A stretch of 64,000 nucleotides of DNA from Bacteroidota bacterium (GCA_023386555.1 JAEWJK010000005.1:62001-126000), one strand, 5' to 3'; shown: positions 34,437 through 43,658, counted from the first letter of the stretch. Notes: generated by a model from the sequence alone, not told the origin. A program made the numbers and translations.

Positions 34437-37195
34437 TAGAATCTGATATTGTAGTTAATGAAAGGAAGTATGCTACCAAAGATTGAGAGTTTGTAACCCT
34501 GAACAGATCCATTCTCAGAAACAAAATAAACTGAATAAGGATTTTTTCTTCCTGTAATATTATAAAATCCTATTGTCCAGGAATTATGAGTCTTCTGATT
34601 TACTTTATGATTTCCTTCTATATTCATTGCAAAGTCTGCCCTGAAATAATCTGGTATTCTATACTCATTTCTATCAGAGTATAAAACTCTTTCAGAACCT
34701 GCATACTGATATCTTCCGATTGGCAATGTAATAGGACGACCGGTACTATATGTAATATTCATAGAGAAATTCAAACGATGATTTACTTTATAGTTAGCCA
34801 CCATTGTTGCATCGTGTGGTTTATCGTAGTTAGCAGGATAGTATCTTCCTCCATTAACCAACTCACCGATCGTAGGATCATCCATCTTTAGCAAAATCCT
34901 TGAGTAAGTATAACTCAACCATCCATTTAATTTACCACCAGGCTTTTTTGCCATCAATTCAACACCATAAGCTTTGCCTGAAGCGTTTACAACATCAGTT
35001 TCTATATGATGGTTCAATACAAGCTTAGCTGCTGGTTTATAATCGAGATAATTCTTCATCCGTTTATAATAAACTTCTGCAGATAACTCTATAGTATTAG
35101 ATTTTAAATTCTTGTAAAACCCTAAAGAAACCTGGTCACCTTGTTGTGGTTTGATGTTCGGGTCACTAAGTTTCCAAATATCTGTAGGGGCAATAGATGT
35201 TGTGTTCGACAACATGTGTATGTATTGCCGTGATGAATTATATCCTGCCTTTATTGAGAAACTATTCTCAAATGCATACCTTATTGAAAACCTGTATTCC
35301 GCACCATGATATGTTTTGATAAAACCGCCATTATAGCGTTTAGTCTCAATAATATTATTTTCATTTTTGGGAACACCTTCAGGATATATATTCACATCTT
35401 GAGGTCCCAGGTAATTAAAGATCGAATAACGTAAACCACCATGAACTGAAAGATCAGGGGTAATGTTAAAGCGATCACCAATATAAATTGCTGATTCCAA
35501 TGCTTGTTCTGCAGCAACAATGTCATTTTTTACTAATGAGCTTTCACCAGCTGCTTTATAAGTTCCCGGATTTAATTTATAATAGATAGAATTTATGCCA
35601 TAATCCAGTGTATGCTTGGCATTAATAAGGTGAGTAAAGTCTGCTTTGAATGTTGCTTGTGTTACATCAAAAGCAAGCTTATAAGCATTTATTTTATTTT
35701 TTGTACTGGTAACATTGTATTCATACTGATCGAAACCTGCAGTAAAATAACCGGTTACTTTATTTGAGAAATTATGCTTCCATTTAATATTGGCACTTCT
35801 ATTACTATAGCCATAAGTGGTGTCGCTGGCAAGATTAAACTTGTCAGTGCTGTAGTATGCCGAAGCATATACGTCATTACTTTCGTTAATGTTATGGCTG
35901 ATGCCAAAATTCAAATCTGCAAAAGAAGCTTTACTTCTATCGTATGGATCTGGCAACAACTTTAATAGCCAGTTAGCATAAGTTGTTCTTCCACCAAGAA
36001 TGAAAGATGTTTTATTTTTTTTGATTGGACCTTCAATATTAAATCTGCTGGTGATAAGGCCAATACCTGCCGAACCAGTGAATGTTTTTTTGTTTCCTTC
36101 TCTGGTGGTTATGTTTAAAACAGAGGATAAGCGTCCACCATATTTTACAGGAATGCTGCTTTTATACAATTCAACATCTTTTATAATCTCTGGATTGAAT
36201 GAAGAGAACATTCCAAAAAAATGCGAAGGGTTGTAAATTGTTCCTTCATTTAATAAAATCAAATTCTGATCTGTTGATCCTCCTCTAACATTAAAACCTG
36301 CACTTGCTTCACCTACTGATTTAACCCCTGGTAATGTAAGCACAGCTTTAATTACATCAGCCTCACCAAACAAAGCAGGTACTTTTTTTATACTGGCAAT
36401 ATTTAATTTTTCAAGCCCCATTTGCACTCTTGTTACATTGGCCACTTTTTGAGATGACACTACCACTTCTTTTAATCTGCTTACAGCTTCTTTCATTTCA
36501 ATATCAAGCTTACCATCAGAATGCACTAATACTTTCATTCTTATATCTTCCATGCCAAGACTCTGAATACTTAATACATGGTTGCCAGTAGTTATACTGA
36601 AAGAATAATAGCCGAACTGGTCGGTAGATAAACCTCTTTGTAATTTCTCAATATAAACCGAGGCATTTACAACAGGCTCTCCGGTTTTACTGTTTTTAAC
36701 ATAGCCTGACACTACAGCACTTCCCTTATCATTCATGCTCTTTATGCCAATTACGTGTATTTCATCTTTTACTTCAACTTTGGTTTTTTTATCCTCTACA
36801 GTAAAATCAATAACCTCATCTTCAGTAACAATAGTAGTATTTGGCCTTTCGTTGGCATTATAATAACCACCAGCAAGTGTTGTAATTATCTGGTATCTTG
36901 TTGTTACAAAAACATTATTTTGCCTGTCTATAGAAAATTTCAGCACTGTATTGTTAAATGCTTTTTCCAATACTTTCTCGAGCGGTTCATTTTTTACATC
37001 AAGGTTAATACTAACACGGGATGCCGTTAAGGAATCGTAATAAAAATGATAAGAAGTCTGTGATTCCAGCTGGTGAAAGAATGTAATAGCCGTTATATTC
37101 CGGAACGAACCTGTTATTAACGGTTTGCTTTCCTGTGCCTGTGAACTATAAAAAAATAATAACGCTGCTGCGTACATCAAAAACGATTTCCACAT
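34436..37195 (-). CDS. TonB-dependent receptor with N-terminal STN-like domain
   Basis: 919 residues. Signal peptide 1-21 (AAALLFFYSSQAQ), a secretin/TonB short N-terminal (STN)-like domain about 24-105 (FFHQLESQTSYHFYYDS; NEPLEKVLEKAFNNTVLKF), and a CarboxypepD_reg-like domain about 160-240 (SGYVKNSKTGEPVVNASVYI). The plug has LPGVKSVGEASAGFNVRGGS and LYKSSIPVKYGGRLSSVLNI, and a 22-strand-type barrel runs to the C-terminus (FGSILPFINYNIRF). It should import a ligand across the outer membrane using TonB. No FecI/FecR pair is nearby, although an STN domain often goes with one. It starts 3 nt after an unknown gene and is fused in translation (TAGTG) to DUF4249. Confidence 0.93.
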   Translation of the reverse strand: MWKSFLMYAAALLFFYSSQAQESKPLITGSFRNITAITFFHQLESQTSYHFYYDSLTASRVSINLDVKNEPLEKVLEKAFNNTVLKFSIDRQNNVFVTTRYQIITTLAGGYYNANERPNTTIVTEDEVIDFTVEDKKTKVEVKDEIHVIGIKSMNDKGSAVVSGYVKNSKTGEPVVNASVYIEKLQRGLSTDQFGYYSFSITTGNHVLSIQSLGMEDIRMKVLVHSDGKLDIEMKEAVSRLKEVVVSSQKVANVTRVQMGLEKLNIASIKKVPALFGEADVIKAVLTLPGVKSVGEASAGFNVRGGSTDQNLILLNEGTIYNPSHFFGMFSSFNPEIIKDVELYKSSIPVKYGGRLSSVLNITTREGNKKTFTGSAGIGLITSRFNIEGPIKKNKTSFILGGRTTYANWLLKLLPDPYDRSKASFADLNFGISHNINESNDVYASAYYSTDKFNLASDTTYGYSNRSANIKWKHNFSNKVTGYFTAGFDQYEYNVTSTKNKINAYKLAFDVTQATFKADFTHLINAKHTLDYGINSIYYKLNPGTYKAAGESSLVKNDIVAAEQALESAIYIGDRFNITPDLSVHGGLRYSIFNYLGPQDVNIYPEGVPKNENNIIETKRYNGGFIKTYHGAEYRFSIRYAFENSFSIKAGYNSSRQYIHMLSNTTSIAPTDIWKLSDPNIKPQQGDQVSLGFYKNLKSNTIELSAEVYYKRMKNYLDYKPAAKLVLNHHIETDVVNASGKAYGVELMAKKPGGKLNGWLSYTYSRILLKMDDPTIGELVNGGRYYPANYDKPHDATMVANYKVNHRLNFSMNITYSTGRPITLPIGRYQYAGSERVLYSDRNEYRIPDYFRADFAMNIEGNHKVNQKTHNSWTIGFYNITGRKNPYSVYFVSENGSVQGYKLSIFGSILPFINYNIRF

Positions 37196-37198
37196 GTT

Positions 37199-37897
37199 TT
37201 ATTGAGCTGATTGGTTATAGTATGTAGCAATTTCAATTAGTGCCAACTCTTTGTTGGTTCTGAATTTTATTTCTTTTGACCGTAACATTTTCCGAATGTT
37301 GGCAGATTGATTGCCAACCATTTCCATAATAGAATCTTCACTTTTGATGAGCCTGAACATGCCGTCTTTTACTGCGTAAAATTGGTCTTTCGAGATAACC
37401 CTTTTCTCTACCTGGGTTGTGGTTTTTTCTTCAATGACCTTTGATCGTTTTGCCAGTATAGACAATTTGCCTATTATAATCTGGTGATAATAACCTGGCT
37501 TTAGACCGGCATCATTGTTTTTAGAAACACTAATAAAATGATTATTACCTATTGTAAACGATTGAACCCGTTCTTTAAATAAGGTAACGGCAAAAATATT
37601 GTTGGGATGCAATACGATCAATTGATCTGTAAGCAAATCATATTTAAGCGAAACATCTTTATACACAACATTATTGTAGGTGACTGAGCCTTGCAGCCAA
37701 TCAGGACTTTGAAAATAAGCAAATCCCTCAGTGAAAGCAGGATAAGGTAAGTGTTCAGTACCGTAGTAAAGGTCTGATGATGGTGTAACCTTATCATATT
37801 GCAGATTAGCGACCTTATTTTTATCAGTGTCCGGTTCTAGTCCGGTTCCAATGCTGCTGTTAACAATAAGCAGTGTAAATCCAAGTAATCGAAGCAT
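37199..37897 (-). CDS. Hypothetical secreted protein, first gene of the TonB/DUF4249 operon
   Basis: I cannot assign a family. 232 residues with a weak signal sequence (MLRLLGFTLLIVNSSIGTG), a beta-rich middle (WLQGSVTYNNVVYKDVSLKYDLLTDQLIVLH; VTLFKERVQSFTIGNNHFIS), and a Lys/Glu-rich C-terminal half with predicted helix (KSEDSIMEMVGNQSANIRKM). The alternating build resembles small periplasmic or surface proteins encoded near TonB receptors in this phylum. It ends 3 nt before the receptor gene and is therefore the operon leader. No promoter box could be fixed upstream; a short palindrome (aaagctttagctt) lies at about 37923. Confidence 0.6.
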   Translation of the reverse strand: MLRLLGFTLLIVNSSIGTGLEPDTDKNKVANLQYDKVTPSSDLYYGTEHLPYPAFTEGFAYFQSPDWLQGSVTYNNVVYKDVSLKYDLLTDQLIVLHPNNIFAVTLFKERVQSFTIGNNHFISVSKNNDAGLKPGYYHQIIIGKLSILAKRSKVIEEKTTTQVEKRVISKDQFYAVKDGMFRLIKSEDSIMEMVGNQSANIRKMLRSKEIKFRTNKELALIEIATYYNQSAQ

Positions 37898-38060
37898 AGG
37901 CGTTGAAGATATGAAAATTGATAAAGCTTTAGCTTGTAAAAGCTGAATGTAATCTCTTAAAATGATGAACGGTTATTCATTTGATTTTTTACGGTTAAGA
38001 TTATACTGATTGAATACCAGCCTCTTTATTCATTGGCATATTTTTTAATATTCCTTCATA

Positions 38061-39191
38061 ATGAGAAAAGGAAAGGCTCATATTGGTACTTCAGGATGGT
38101 TATATAAACATTGGAGAGGTACTTTTTATCCAAAGGGACTAGCTCATAAAGAAGAATTTAATTACTACAGTTTATTCTTTACTACTGTTGAATTAAACAA
38201 TCCTTTTTATCGCCTTCCCAGCAGAGAAACTTTTGAAACATGGCGAAAGAACAGTAAAGAAAATTTTCTGTATATAGTCAAAGCAAGCCGTTTCATTACT
38301 CATATGAAGAAGCTGAAAGATACCAAAGAAGCTTTGAACATTTTTCTGCATAACTGCAATGGACTCGAAGAAAAGCTTGGCCCGATACTTTTTCAATTAC
38401 CTCCTGGCTGGCAATTAAATATTGAACGTTTCGAAGAGTTTCTTAAGCAATTACCAAAAGGTTATCGATTTGCTTTTGAATTTCGTAATACTACATGGTA
38501 CACCAATGAAGTATATAAGTTATTAAAGAAATACAATTGTGCATTCTGTATTTATCAGCTGGCTGGTCATATGTCTCCAATCGAAGTAACGACGGATTGG
38601 GTTTACTTACGTTTACATGGCCCAACAAAAAATAAATACCAGGGCAGTTATGATTTTAAAACCTTGGAAAGTTGGGCAGAAAAGGCAAGAGAGTGGCAGA
38701 GGACGTGTAAAGATGTTTACATATACTTTGATAATGATGACTCTGGTTATGCAGTTTTTAATGCACAGGTAATAGAAATGATGCTGAATAAGAAAGTGCC
38801 TATTACAGAACAGGAAGCAACTGTGCTATCGTTATTGATCCAGGCAATTAAGGAAAAGCGATTATTGACTTTGGAATATGAAACCAGCAAAGGGAAGATA
38901 GAAGTAAAAGTAGCGCCTCATCTCCTTGCAATAAAAAATAGAGGAGAGGGAGATATTTTCTTACTGGGTTATCAATATCCTTTAACAAAAAGCAGCAAAA
39001 TATCCTCGATTATAGGTGAAAGAATTGAATTATTCCTGAATAAGGTAAATACAAAAAAAATCAAAATACTCGATGAAACATTTGAGCCGGTTAATTTTGA
39101 TGAACAAGATATCTTCGTAGATCCACAACGAGTAAGAACTATTTATCGTGTAATAAATCACAAAGGCAATCGTAGCCAGGTAAACAAATGA
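38061..39191 (+). CDS. DUF72 protein with C-terminal WYL-like domain
   Basis: 376 residues. Residues 1-245 are a standard DUF72 TIM-barrel-like domain: AHIGTSGWLYKHWRGTFYP, TTVELNNPFYRLPSRETFE, FLYIVKASRFITHMKKLKD, FQLPPGW, FAFEFRNTTWY, VYLRLHGP and YIYFDNDDSGYAVFNA. DUF72 alone is about 240 residues. The extra 130 residues (LIQAIKEKRLLTLEYETSKG, VAPHLLAIKNRGEGDIFLLG, SSIIGERIELF) follow the WYL domain pattern: Ala-Ile entry helix, LEY, basic/Pro strand, aromatic-free YLLGY-like strand, final RIE. WYL domains bind nucleotides or nucleic acid ligands. The fusion is the unusual feature; the WYL assignment is by pattern only. Confidence 0.85.
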   Translation: MRKGKAHIGTSGWLYKHWRGTFYPKGLAHKEEFNYYSLFFTTVELNNPFYRLPSRETFETWRKNSKENFLYIVKASRFITHMKKLKDTKEALNIFLHNCNGLEEKLGPILFQLPPGWQLNIERFEEFLKQLPKGYRFAFEFRNTTWYTNEVYKLLKKYNCAFCIYQLAGHMSPIEVTTDWVYLRLHGPTKNKYQGSYDFKTLESWAEKAREWQRTCKDVYIYFDNDDSGYAVFNAQVIEMMLNKKVPITEQEATVLSLLIQAIKEKRLLTLEYETSKGKIEVKVAPHLLAIKNRGEGDIFLLGYQYPLTKSSKISSIIGERIELFLNKVNTKKIKILDETFEPVNFDEQDIFVDPQRVRTIYRVINHKGNRSQVNK

Positions 39192-39197
39192 TAATAC

Positions 39198-41201
39198 TCA
39201 TCTGATCAATACCATTGTTCCGCTTTCTTTTTTCGGTTGCTGGTTTTGCAATTTGTACTCACACACCCAGACAAAAGATTGCGGATTTGCCGGAATTCCT
39301 TTTTGATTGCCATCCCATCCTCTATCAGGAGTTGATGATTGAAAAATCAATTGGCCCCATCTATTATAAATAGATAACCGGAATTGTTCAACAACACCAT
39401 AATATCCAACCTTAAAAATGTCGTTCGTGCCATCGTTATTAGGGGTGAATGCTGTAGGTATCCAAAGACTGTTACTACAGTCTTTCCATTTAATCAACAT
39501 ACTATCGCGGCTTAAACATCCATTCATGTCTTTTGCCTCAATCCATACAATAGAAGGCGTATCTGCGATCTTATAGGGCAGGTGAGAACCATCATTCCAG
39601 GTATATTCATGAAAGCCTGGTGTAGCATTAATGGTTATAATATTCGCAAAGCAAACTGTTGTGTCAGGTGGTAATTTTACTTGTTGCTGTATTGCATAAT
39701 TAACTTTTACCGTATCGGTACTTGTTATACCACAACTATTTGTTACCATTACCCAATAAGTTCCAGGATTATTGACCTGCAGCGTTTGTGAAGTAGAAAG
39801 ATCATTCCATTGATAATTGTTGAAAGTGCCTGCATCAAGTATCAAAGAATTACCATAACACATGCTGGTATCGTTTAACTCAACATTTTTCCCGTTAAAA
39901 CTTATGTTGATGGTATCGGATCCAATGCATTGATCGATGGAAGCCGTTACCCAGTATGATCCTGAAGTATTAATAGCAATGGTATCTGTTGTAGCACCGG
40001 TTGACCAAAGTGCATTATATAGAGTATCAACTCCAAGCCGAATAAGTGAACCAGGACATAGTGTGGTATCTACACCCAATTGCACATCTAATTTGCCTGA
40101 GGTAGAAGGTACGGCATTTGGTAAGCTGTATTGTACATCAAAACCACAAAAGGCATTGGGCGTAAATCCACAGTCAGGGAATTTTCGATTTGGATGAGGG
40201 ATAACACCTACACAATAACCTCTCCTTGCGAAATAAACTTTTTCATCAGGACCTGTTTGCATATCAGACCAACCTGTAGAGTTATTAACTTTTGCAGTGC
40301 CAATCATTGTTTTTGATGCGATGATAGATGACGAATTGTAATTTGAAAGATCGTATTGATAATAAACAGCATCTTGACCAGCACCGTCAGCCACATATAA
40401 CTTACTTCCATCAGGAGAAAAAGTAGCGCCATAAGGATATGAATTGCTGACGGGTAGCGAAATACTGTTTAAAAAAACACCATTAGTTTGATCGAAGTCC
40501 AACAATGTTATCTGAGACACACCAGGAGTTCCTGCTGAATAGCTGCTGGTAGTTACAACTTTTTTATTATCTGCCGTAAACTTCATAGCTCCCTGTGCAG
40601 TATGATCAGCTGGTCCATAAGAATAAACAGGATTTCCAATACCCATTGAAGTAATTCGCCTGGCTTCAAAACGTTTGGTATAGATCTGTTGACTAATAAG
40701 CCAGAATCCACATTTTGTATCGGGCACAGAAACAAGTTTTTCGGTTTGATTATCTGTAATAAAGATGTTTTTATTGGATGATTCTACAGCACCTTTTCCA
40801 TTGTTCAGGTTCATGTTCACTATAGAATATCGTAGTGTTCCACCTGGTAAATGGAAGGAAAGGGCAGTAAAAACATAGTATCGTTTAGGATGTTGTGGCA
40901 CAGGAACAATTACTACACCTTGTGACGAAGATTCATGCCCATCAAGATAATCGCCATTCTGCATAATGTTATGAGTTCTGTCCCATATCATTACTCCGTT
41001 TGTATAAAATAATAGGTTACCTGCACTATCCGATATTGCTGCTACACCCTCTATAGATGTTATAGAACTATTTGTTACCTGCACACCAGCCGGCGTAAAG
41101 GTTAATGCAGTACCATTGCCAAAGTGCCAGTTATTAAACTCACCTTGTGCTGTTGCGGATAAGGGGAAGAATAGGATATATACACATATACGGCTAAACA
41201 T
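39198..41201 (-). CDS. Secreted protein with gliding-motility-type (T9SS type B) C-terminal domain
   Basis: 667 residues. Signal peptide (ICVYILFFPLSATAQG). A beta-propeller-like N-terminal half (about 20-370) opens with FNNWHFGNGTALTFTP and has FSPDGSKLYVADGAGQDAVY. Three short Ig/PKD-like modules follow (about 370-560), each with DTTLCPGS, NDTSMCYGNS or PDTTVCFAN. The type B sorting domain is about 575-667: WIPTAFTPNNDGTNDIF, LSIYNRWGQLIFQS, GWDGNQKGIPANPQSFVWVC. Cargo of this type is exported by T9SS, often with PorP/SprF-type helpers. It converges with the DUF72 gene at 39191. Confidence 0.9.
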   Translation of the reverse strand: MFSRICVYILFFPLSATAQGEFNNWHFGNGTALTFTPAGVQVTNSSITSIEGVAAISDSAGNLLFYTNGVMIWDRTHNIMQNGDYLDGHESSSQGVVIVPVPQHPKRYYVFTALSFHLPGGTLRYSIVNMNLNNGKGAVESSNKNIFITDNQTEKLVSVPDTKCGFWLISQQIYTKRFEARRITSMGIGNPVYSYGPADHTAQGAMKFTADNKKVVTTSSYSAGTPGVSQITLLDFDQTNGVFLNSISLPVSNSYPYGATFSPDGSKLYVADGAGQDAVYYQYDLSNYNSSSIIASKTMIGTAKVNNSTGWSDMQTGPDEKVYFARRGYCVGVIPHPNRKFPDCGFTPNAFCGFDVQYSLPNAVPSTSGKLDVQLGVDTTLCPGSLIRLGVDTLYNALWSTGATTDTIAINTSGSYWVTASIDQCIGSDTINISFNGKNVELNDTSMCYGNSLILDAGTFNNYQWNDLSTSQTLQVNNPGTYWVMVTNSCGITSTDTVKVNYAIQQQVKLPPDTTVCFANIITINATPGFHEYTWNDGSHLPYKIADTPSIVWIEAKDMNGCLSRDSMLIKWKDCSNSLWIPTAFTPNNDGTNDIFKVGYYGVVEQFRLSIYNRWGQLIFQSSTPDRGWDGNQKGIPANPQSFVWVCEYKLQNQQPKKESGTMVLIR

Positions 41202-41293
41202 CGTAAATTAATAGGTTTTCTGAACGTTCTCACTTCTTGATTCATAAAGATGATAATTTGCTGCCTGATTTGGATTACAGCATTAATATTTCT

Positions 41294-41508
41294 TCAATTC
41301 CATTCACTCACTATGAGCAATCCAACAGGCATCAATCTTCGGTTTAATTCTTTCCAATTTTCATCTTTTGCAAAAATGCTTTTGAGCATTGGAATAGCTT
41401 TCTTTAACTTGTTGGTGTTAGCCAATTTTACTACAGTCCAGTATTTCATTTCAAGATTCGAAGGAAACATCTTCATGCTGAATTGTATTCCTTCATAGCA
41501 GTTATTAT
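41294..41508 (-). pseudogene. Remnant of a DUF1028-like C-terminus
   Basis: A 60-codon open frame (and 12 further codons upstream to a TGA) reads GIQFSMKMFPSNLEMKYWTV, ANTNKLKKAIPMLKSIFAKD and ENWKELNRRLMPVGLLIVSE. This looks like the conserved C-terminal tail of Bacteroidota DUF1028 proteins (EMxFWxAxTLAN, then FAKDxNWxxLxPRLPxxGLL). The N-terminal, family-defining hydrolase-like domain is absent, and the upstream DNA in this frame is closed by a stop. It looks like a decayed gene end; the assignment is from pattern memory, not a search. Confidence 0.5.
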
Positions 41509-41535
41509 CTCAATTTAACTAAAGATAGTAGAAAT

Positions 41536-41571
41536 AAAAACCGGCATAACATTATTGCTATGCCGGTTTTT
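41536..41571 (-). terminator. Terminator of the coiled-coil protein gene
   Basis: A perfect 13-bp stem, aaaaaccggcata (41536-41548) and tatgccggttttt (41559-41571), with a 10-nt loop. The A/T ends give a U tract on either strand; it lies 18 nt after the minus-strand stop at 41589 and can work both ways. Confidence 0.85.
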
Positions 41572-41588
41572 ATAAAGTTTTTTAATCG

Positions 41589-41966
41589 TTATACATGTGT
41601 TACAAAACGATTGAATTCATTTCTAAGTTCTGCGATAGTATGTTCTAGGGTTTCATAATCATCGGCAACTTTTTCATAGTCATGGTACGTTTCCTCCGAG
41701 ATATCCATGTTGCTGGTAGATAGCTGATACTGAACTTTTCGATTGAGTTGTTTGGCTTCCAATTTTACATCATGAACGTTGATGAGCTGGATTTGAAATT
41801 GATTCTGGAAGTGTTCCAATTCGGTAAGATCGTCTTTTGAAAGCGGTCGTGAAGCGGTGTTTTGCAATTGTTGATTGAGCTGGTTTAATTCATCACGATA
41901 AGAATGTAATTGCTCAATCCACTGAATACATTCCTGTGAAAGCTGTGAAATGTCTGTCTGAACCAT
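41589..41966 (-). CDS. Small coiled-coil protein of unknown function
   Basis: 125 residues from the ATG at 41966 (MVQTDISQLSQECIQWIEQL); the longer frame to 42047 adds 27 residues that look untranslated. It is entirely helical and rich in Gln/Glu/Leu heptads (YRDELNQLNQQLQNTASRPL; YHDYEKVADDYETLEHTIAE; LRNEFNRFVTHV). There is no signal peptide or membrane segment, so it is cytoplasmic. No family was recognised. It is monocistronic and followed by a strong terminator. The coding pattern (clean stop, strong terminator) supports a real gene. Confidence 0.7.
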   Translation of the reverse strand: MVQTDISQLSQECIQWIEQLHSYRDELNQLNQQLQNTASRPLSKDDLTELEHFQNQFQIQLINVHDVKLEAKQLNRKVQYQLSTSNMDISEETYHDYEKVADDYETLEHTIAELRNEFNRFVTHV

Positions 41967-42137
41967 GGGAATAAAATTTAAGATGTGATTTAATTTTCCC
42001 CGGCAACTTGATGTCGGTATAAAGAACTTGTATAAAGCTAGAAACATAATTCAAAAGAAACAATGACATTCATCAGATTTAATCTGCTGAATCAATGGCT
42101 TGTGGCATTTTTTGTGTGGAGTCGGCAAAGTCATATT

Positions 42138-42174
42138 CAATAAGTCATCAGTCATTTTCCACATTGACTTATTG
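42138..42174. repeat. Inverted repeat of the CATTAGTCATT kind upstream of holB
   Basis: Perfect 10-bp arms caataagtca (42138-42147) and tgacttattg (42165-42174), with related runs (gtcattt, accaattactaatgac) beside them. A similar set occurs at 60010-60085. It looks like simple-sequence intergenic DNA rather than a protein site. Confidence 0.45.
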
Positions 42175-42200
42175 ACCAATTACTAATGACTTGCTTCTTT

Positions 42201-42208
42201 TACCTTCG
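42201..42208 (+). promoter_or_regulatory. Probable -7 box of holB
   Basis: TACCTTCG differs from TAnnTTTG by one base. It lies 6 nt before the ATG at 42214, a short leader of the kind often seen in this phylum, and it argues against the in-frame GTG at 42208. Confidence 0.5.
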
Positions 42209-42213
42209 TGCCG

Positions 42214-43413
42214 ATGCTTTTTAAAGATGTAATCGGACAAACAGAGGTTAAAAAACACCTAGCAGAAATGGTTGAGCAAGACAGGATCAGTCATGCTTTG
42301 CTTTTTCTTGGTAAAGAAGGAAGTGGAGCATTGCCCCTGGCTTTAGCTTTTGCACAATACATTGTTTCATTGCCACAGGCTTCACCAGTTGTAGAAGATC
42401 TGTTTGGAGGAATGACTGCTTTAGAAGCTGTACCGAAGTTTATTCATCCGGATGATATTGCAGAACAGCCAGCTTATCAAAGAGCAGCACAGTTAATTCA
42501 TCCTGATCTTCATTTTTCATACCCGGTAATTCCAAAGAAAAGTGGAGATAAACCTGTTAGTTCTAATTACATAGCAGAATGGCGAGAATTCATTCAGCAA
42601 ATGCCTTATGGCAATGCTTTCGATTGGTTACAATTTATTGGAGCTGAGAACAAGCAGGGAAATATTACGGCCGAAGAATGTAACGACATTATCAGGAAGC
42701 TTAGTTTGAAAACCTTTGAAAGTGAATACAAGGTACTGGTGATGTGGAGGCCAGAGTATTTAGGAAAAGAAGGCAATAAGCTACTTAAGTTGATTGAAGA
42801 ACCTCCACCAAACACTTTATTCATTCTTGTAGCTGAAAATGAAGAGCAGATTTTACAAACCATTCTCAGTCGTTGCCAGTTGGTAAAAATTCCGGCACTT
42901 GATAATAAAGATATAGAGAAGGCTTTAATTGAAAGAGCCAATGCAGCTCCGGAAACTGCAAGACAAATTGCAGCTATTTCAGAAGGCAATTATCGTGAAG
43001 CCCTGGCTTTACTGCAACATGCTGAAGATGACTGGCAAAGCATTTTAAGAGATTGGCTGAATGCTACTTTAAAAGGTGGACCGATTGCACAGGTAAAGTG
43101 GGTAGAAGAGATCAGCAAGGCAGGAAGGGAGAAGCAAAAACAATTTTTACGGTATTTCAATCATTTGGTTGAAGTAAGTCTCCGAGTCAAGGTTTTAGGA
43201 TCCGAAAGAGTTGCTGCTGCAGAAAATGAACTAGCTTTTGCCCAAAGGCTTAATAAAATTGCCGGTGTAACACAGCAGGAAGCAATTATTGAAGAACTCG
43301 ATAAAGCCTCATATTATATTGAACGAAATGCTAATCCCAAAATGCTGTTCCAGGCACTAACATTTAAGCTTCACCATATCATAATCAACAAAGTAGCTAT
43401 TACAACTGTCTGA
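42214..43413 (+). CDS. holB: DNA polymerase III subunit delta' (clamp-loader ATPase family)
   Basis: 399 residues from the ATG at 42214. AAA+ clamp-loader fold: IGQTEVKKHLAEMVEQDRIS, the modified Walker A region FLGKEGSGALPLALAFAQYI (lacking the usual GKT, as delta' subunits often do), VMWRPEYLGKEGNKLLKLIE (Walker B/sensor region), PPPNTLFILVAENEEQILQT, and the sensor SRC motif TILSRCQ. No zinc-binding Cys cluster is seen. Delta' is the rigid stator that helps load the sliding clamp. It is followed by a 300-nt repeat-bearing gap before ricT. Confidence 0.88.
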   Translation: MLFKDVIGQTEVKKHLAEMVEQDRISHALLFLGKEGSGALPLALAFAQYIVSLPQASPVVEDLFGGMTALEAVPKFIHPDDIAEQPAYQRAAQLIHPDLHFSYPVIPKKSGDKPVSSNYIAEWREFIQQMPYGNAFDWLQFIGAENKQGNITAEECNDIIRKLSLKTFESEYKVLVMWRPEYLGKEGNKLLKLIEEPPPNTLFILVAENEEQILQTILSRCQLVKIPALDNKDIEKALIERANAAPETARQIAAISEGNYREALALLQHAEDDWQSILRDWLNATLKGGPIAQVKWVEEISKAGREKQKQFLRYFNHLVEVSLRVKVLGSERVAAAENELAFAQRLNKIAGVTQQEAIIEELDKASYYIERNANPKMLFQALTFKLHHIIINKVAITTV

Positions 43414-43521
43414 GTTTAATCAAAATGGCTTATTTTTGAAACAATTGAGGAAATAACCTGGAGCATAAGTGAAAGGTTTAAATTGATTTGTGAAATGAGC
43501 TATAGTGCAGAAATCAACTTT

Positions 43522-43544
43522 AGTTGCGTCGCACTCTTGTACTG
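43522..43544 (-). repeat. Interspersed repeat, copy 5a
   Basis: On the minus strand: TCAGTACAAGAGTGCGACGC then AACT. It is the GCGACGCAAC subtype, in inverted orientation to copy 5b 70 nt away. Confidence 0.8.
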
Positions 43545-43615
43545 ATATATTTTATTCGACATAGAAAACCGGTTGAACTACATACATCATATCGTCCTGC
43601 TGCGTTACGTTCTAA

Positions 43616-43658
43616 GCGTACAAGTGAGTGACACAACCGAGGCTTCATAGCAGTACTA
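43616..43658 (+). repeat. Interspersed repeat, copy 5b
   Basis: GCGTACAAGTGAGTGACACA followed by ACCGAGGCTTCATAGCAGTA. It is the GTGACACAAC subtype, matching the copy at 59971-59990 on the opposite strand, and corresponds to the two halves of the interrupted copy at 6647. Confidence 0.75.

Noticed and set aside
41250..41498. Plus-strand open frame opposite the DUF1028-like remnant
   Set aside because: The minus strand carries the family-like peptide; the plus-strand product (MIICCLIWITALIFLQF) is just its shadow.
43522..43658. Repeat pair in the holB-ricT gap as a CRISPR array
   Set aside because: Only two copies, of different subtype and opposite orientation, with no regular spacers and no cas genes.
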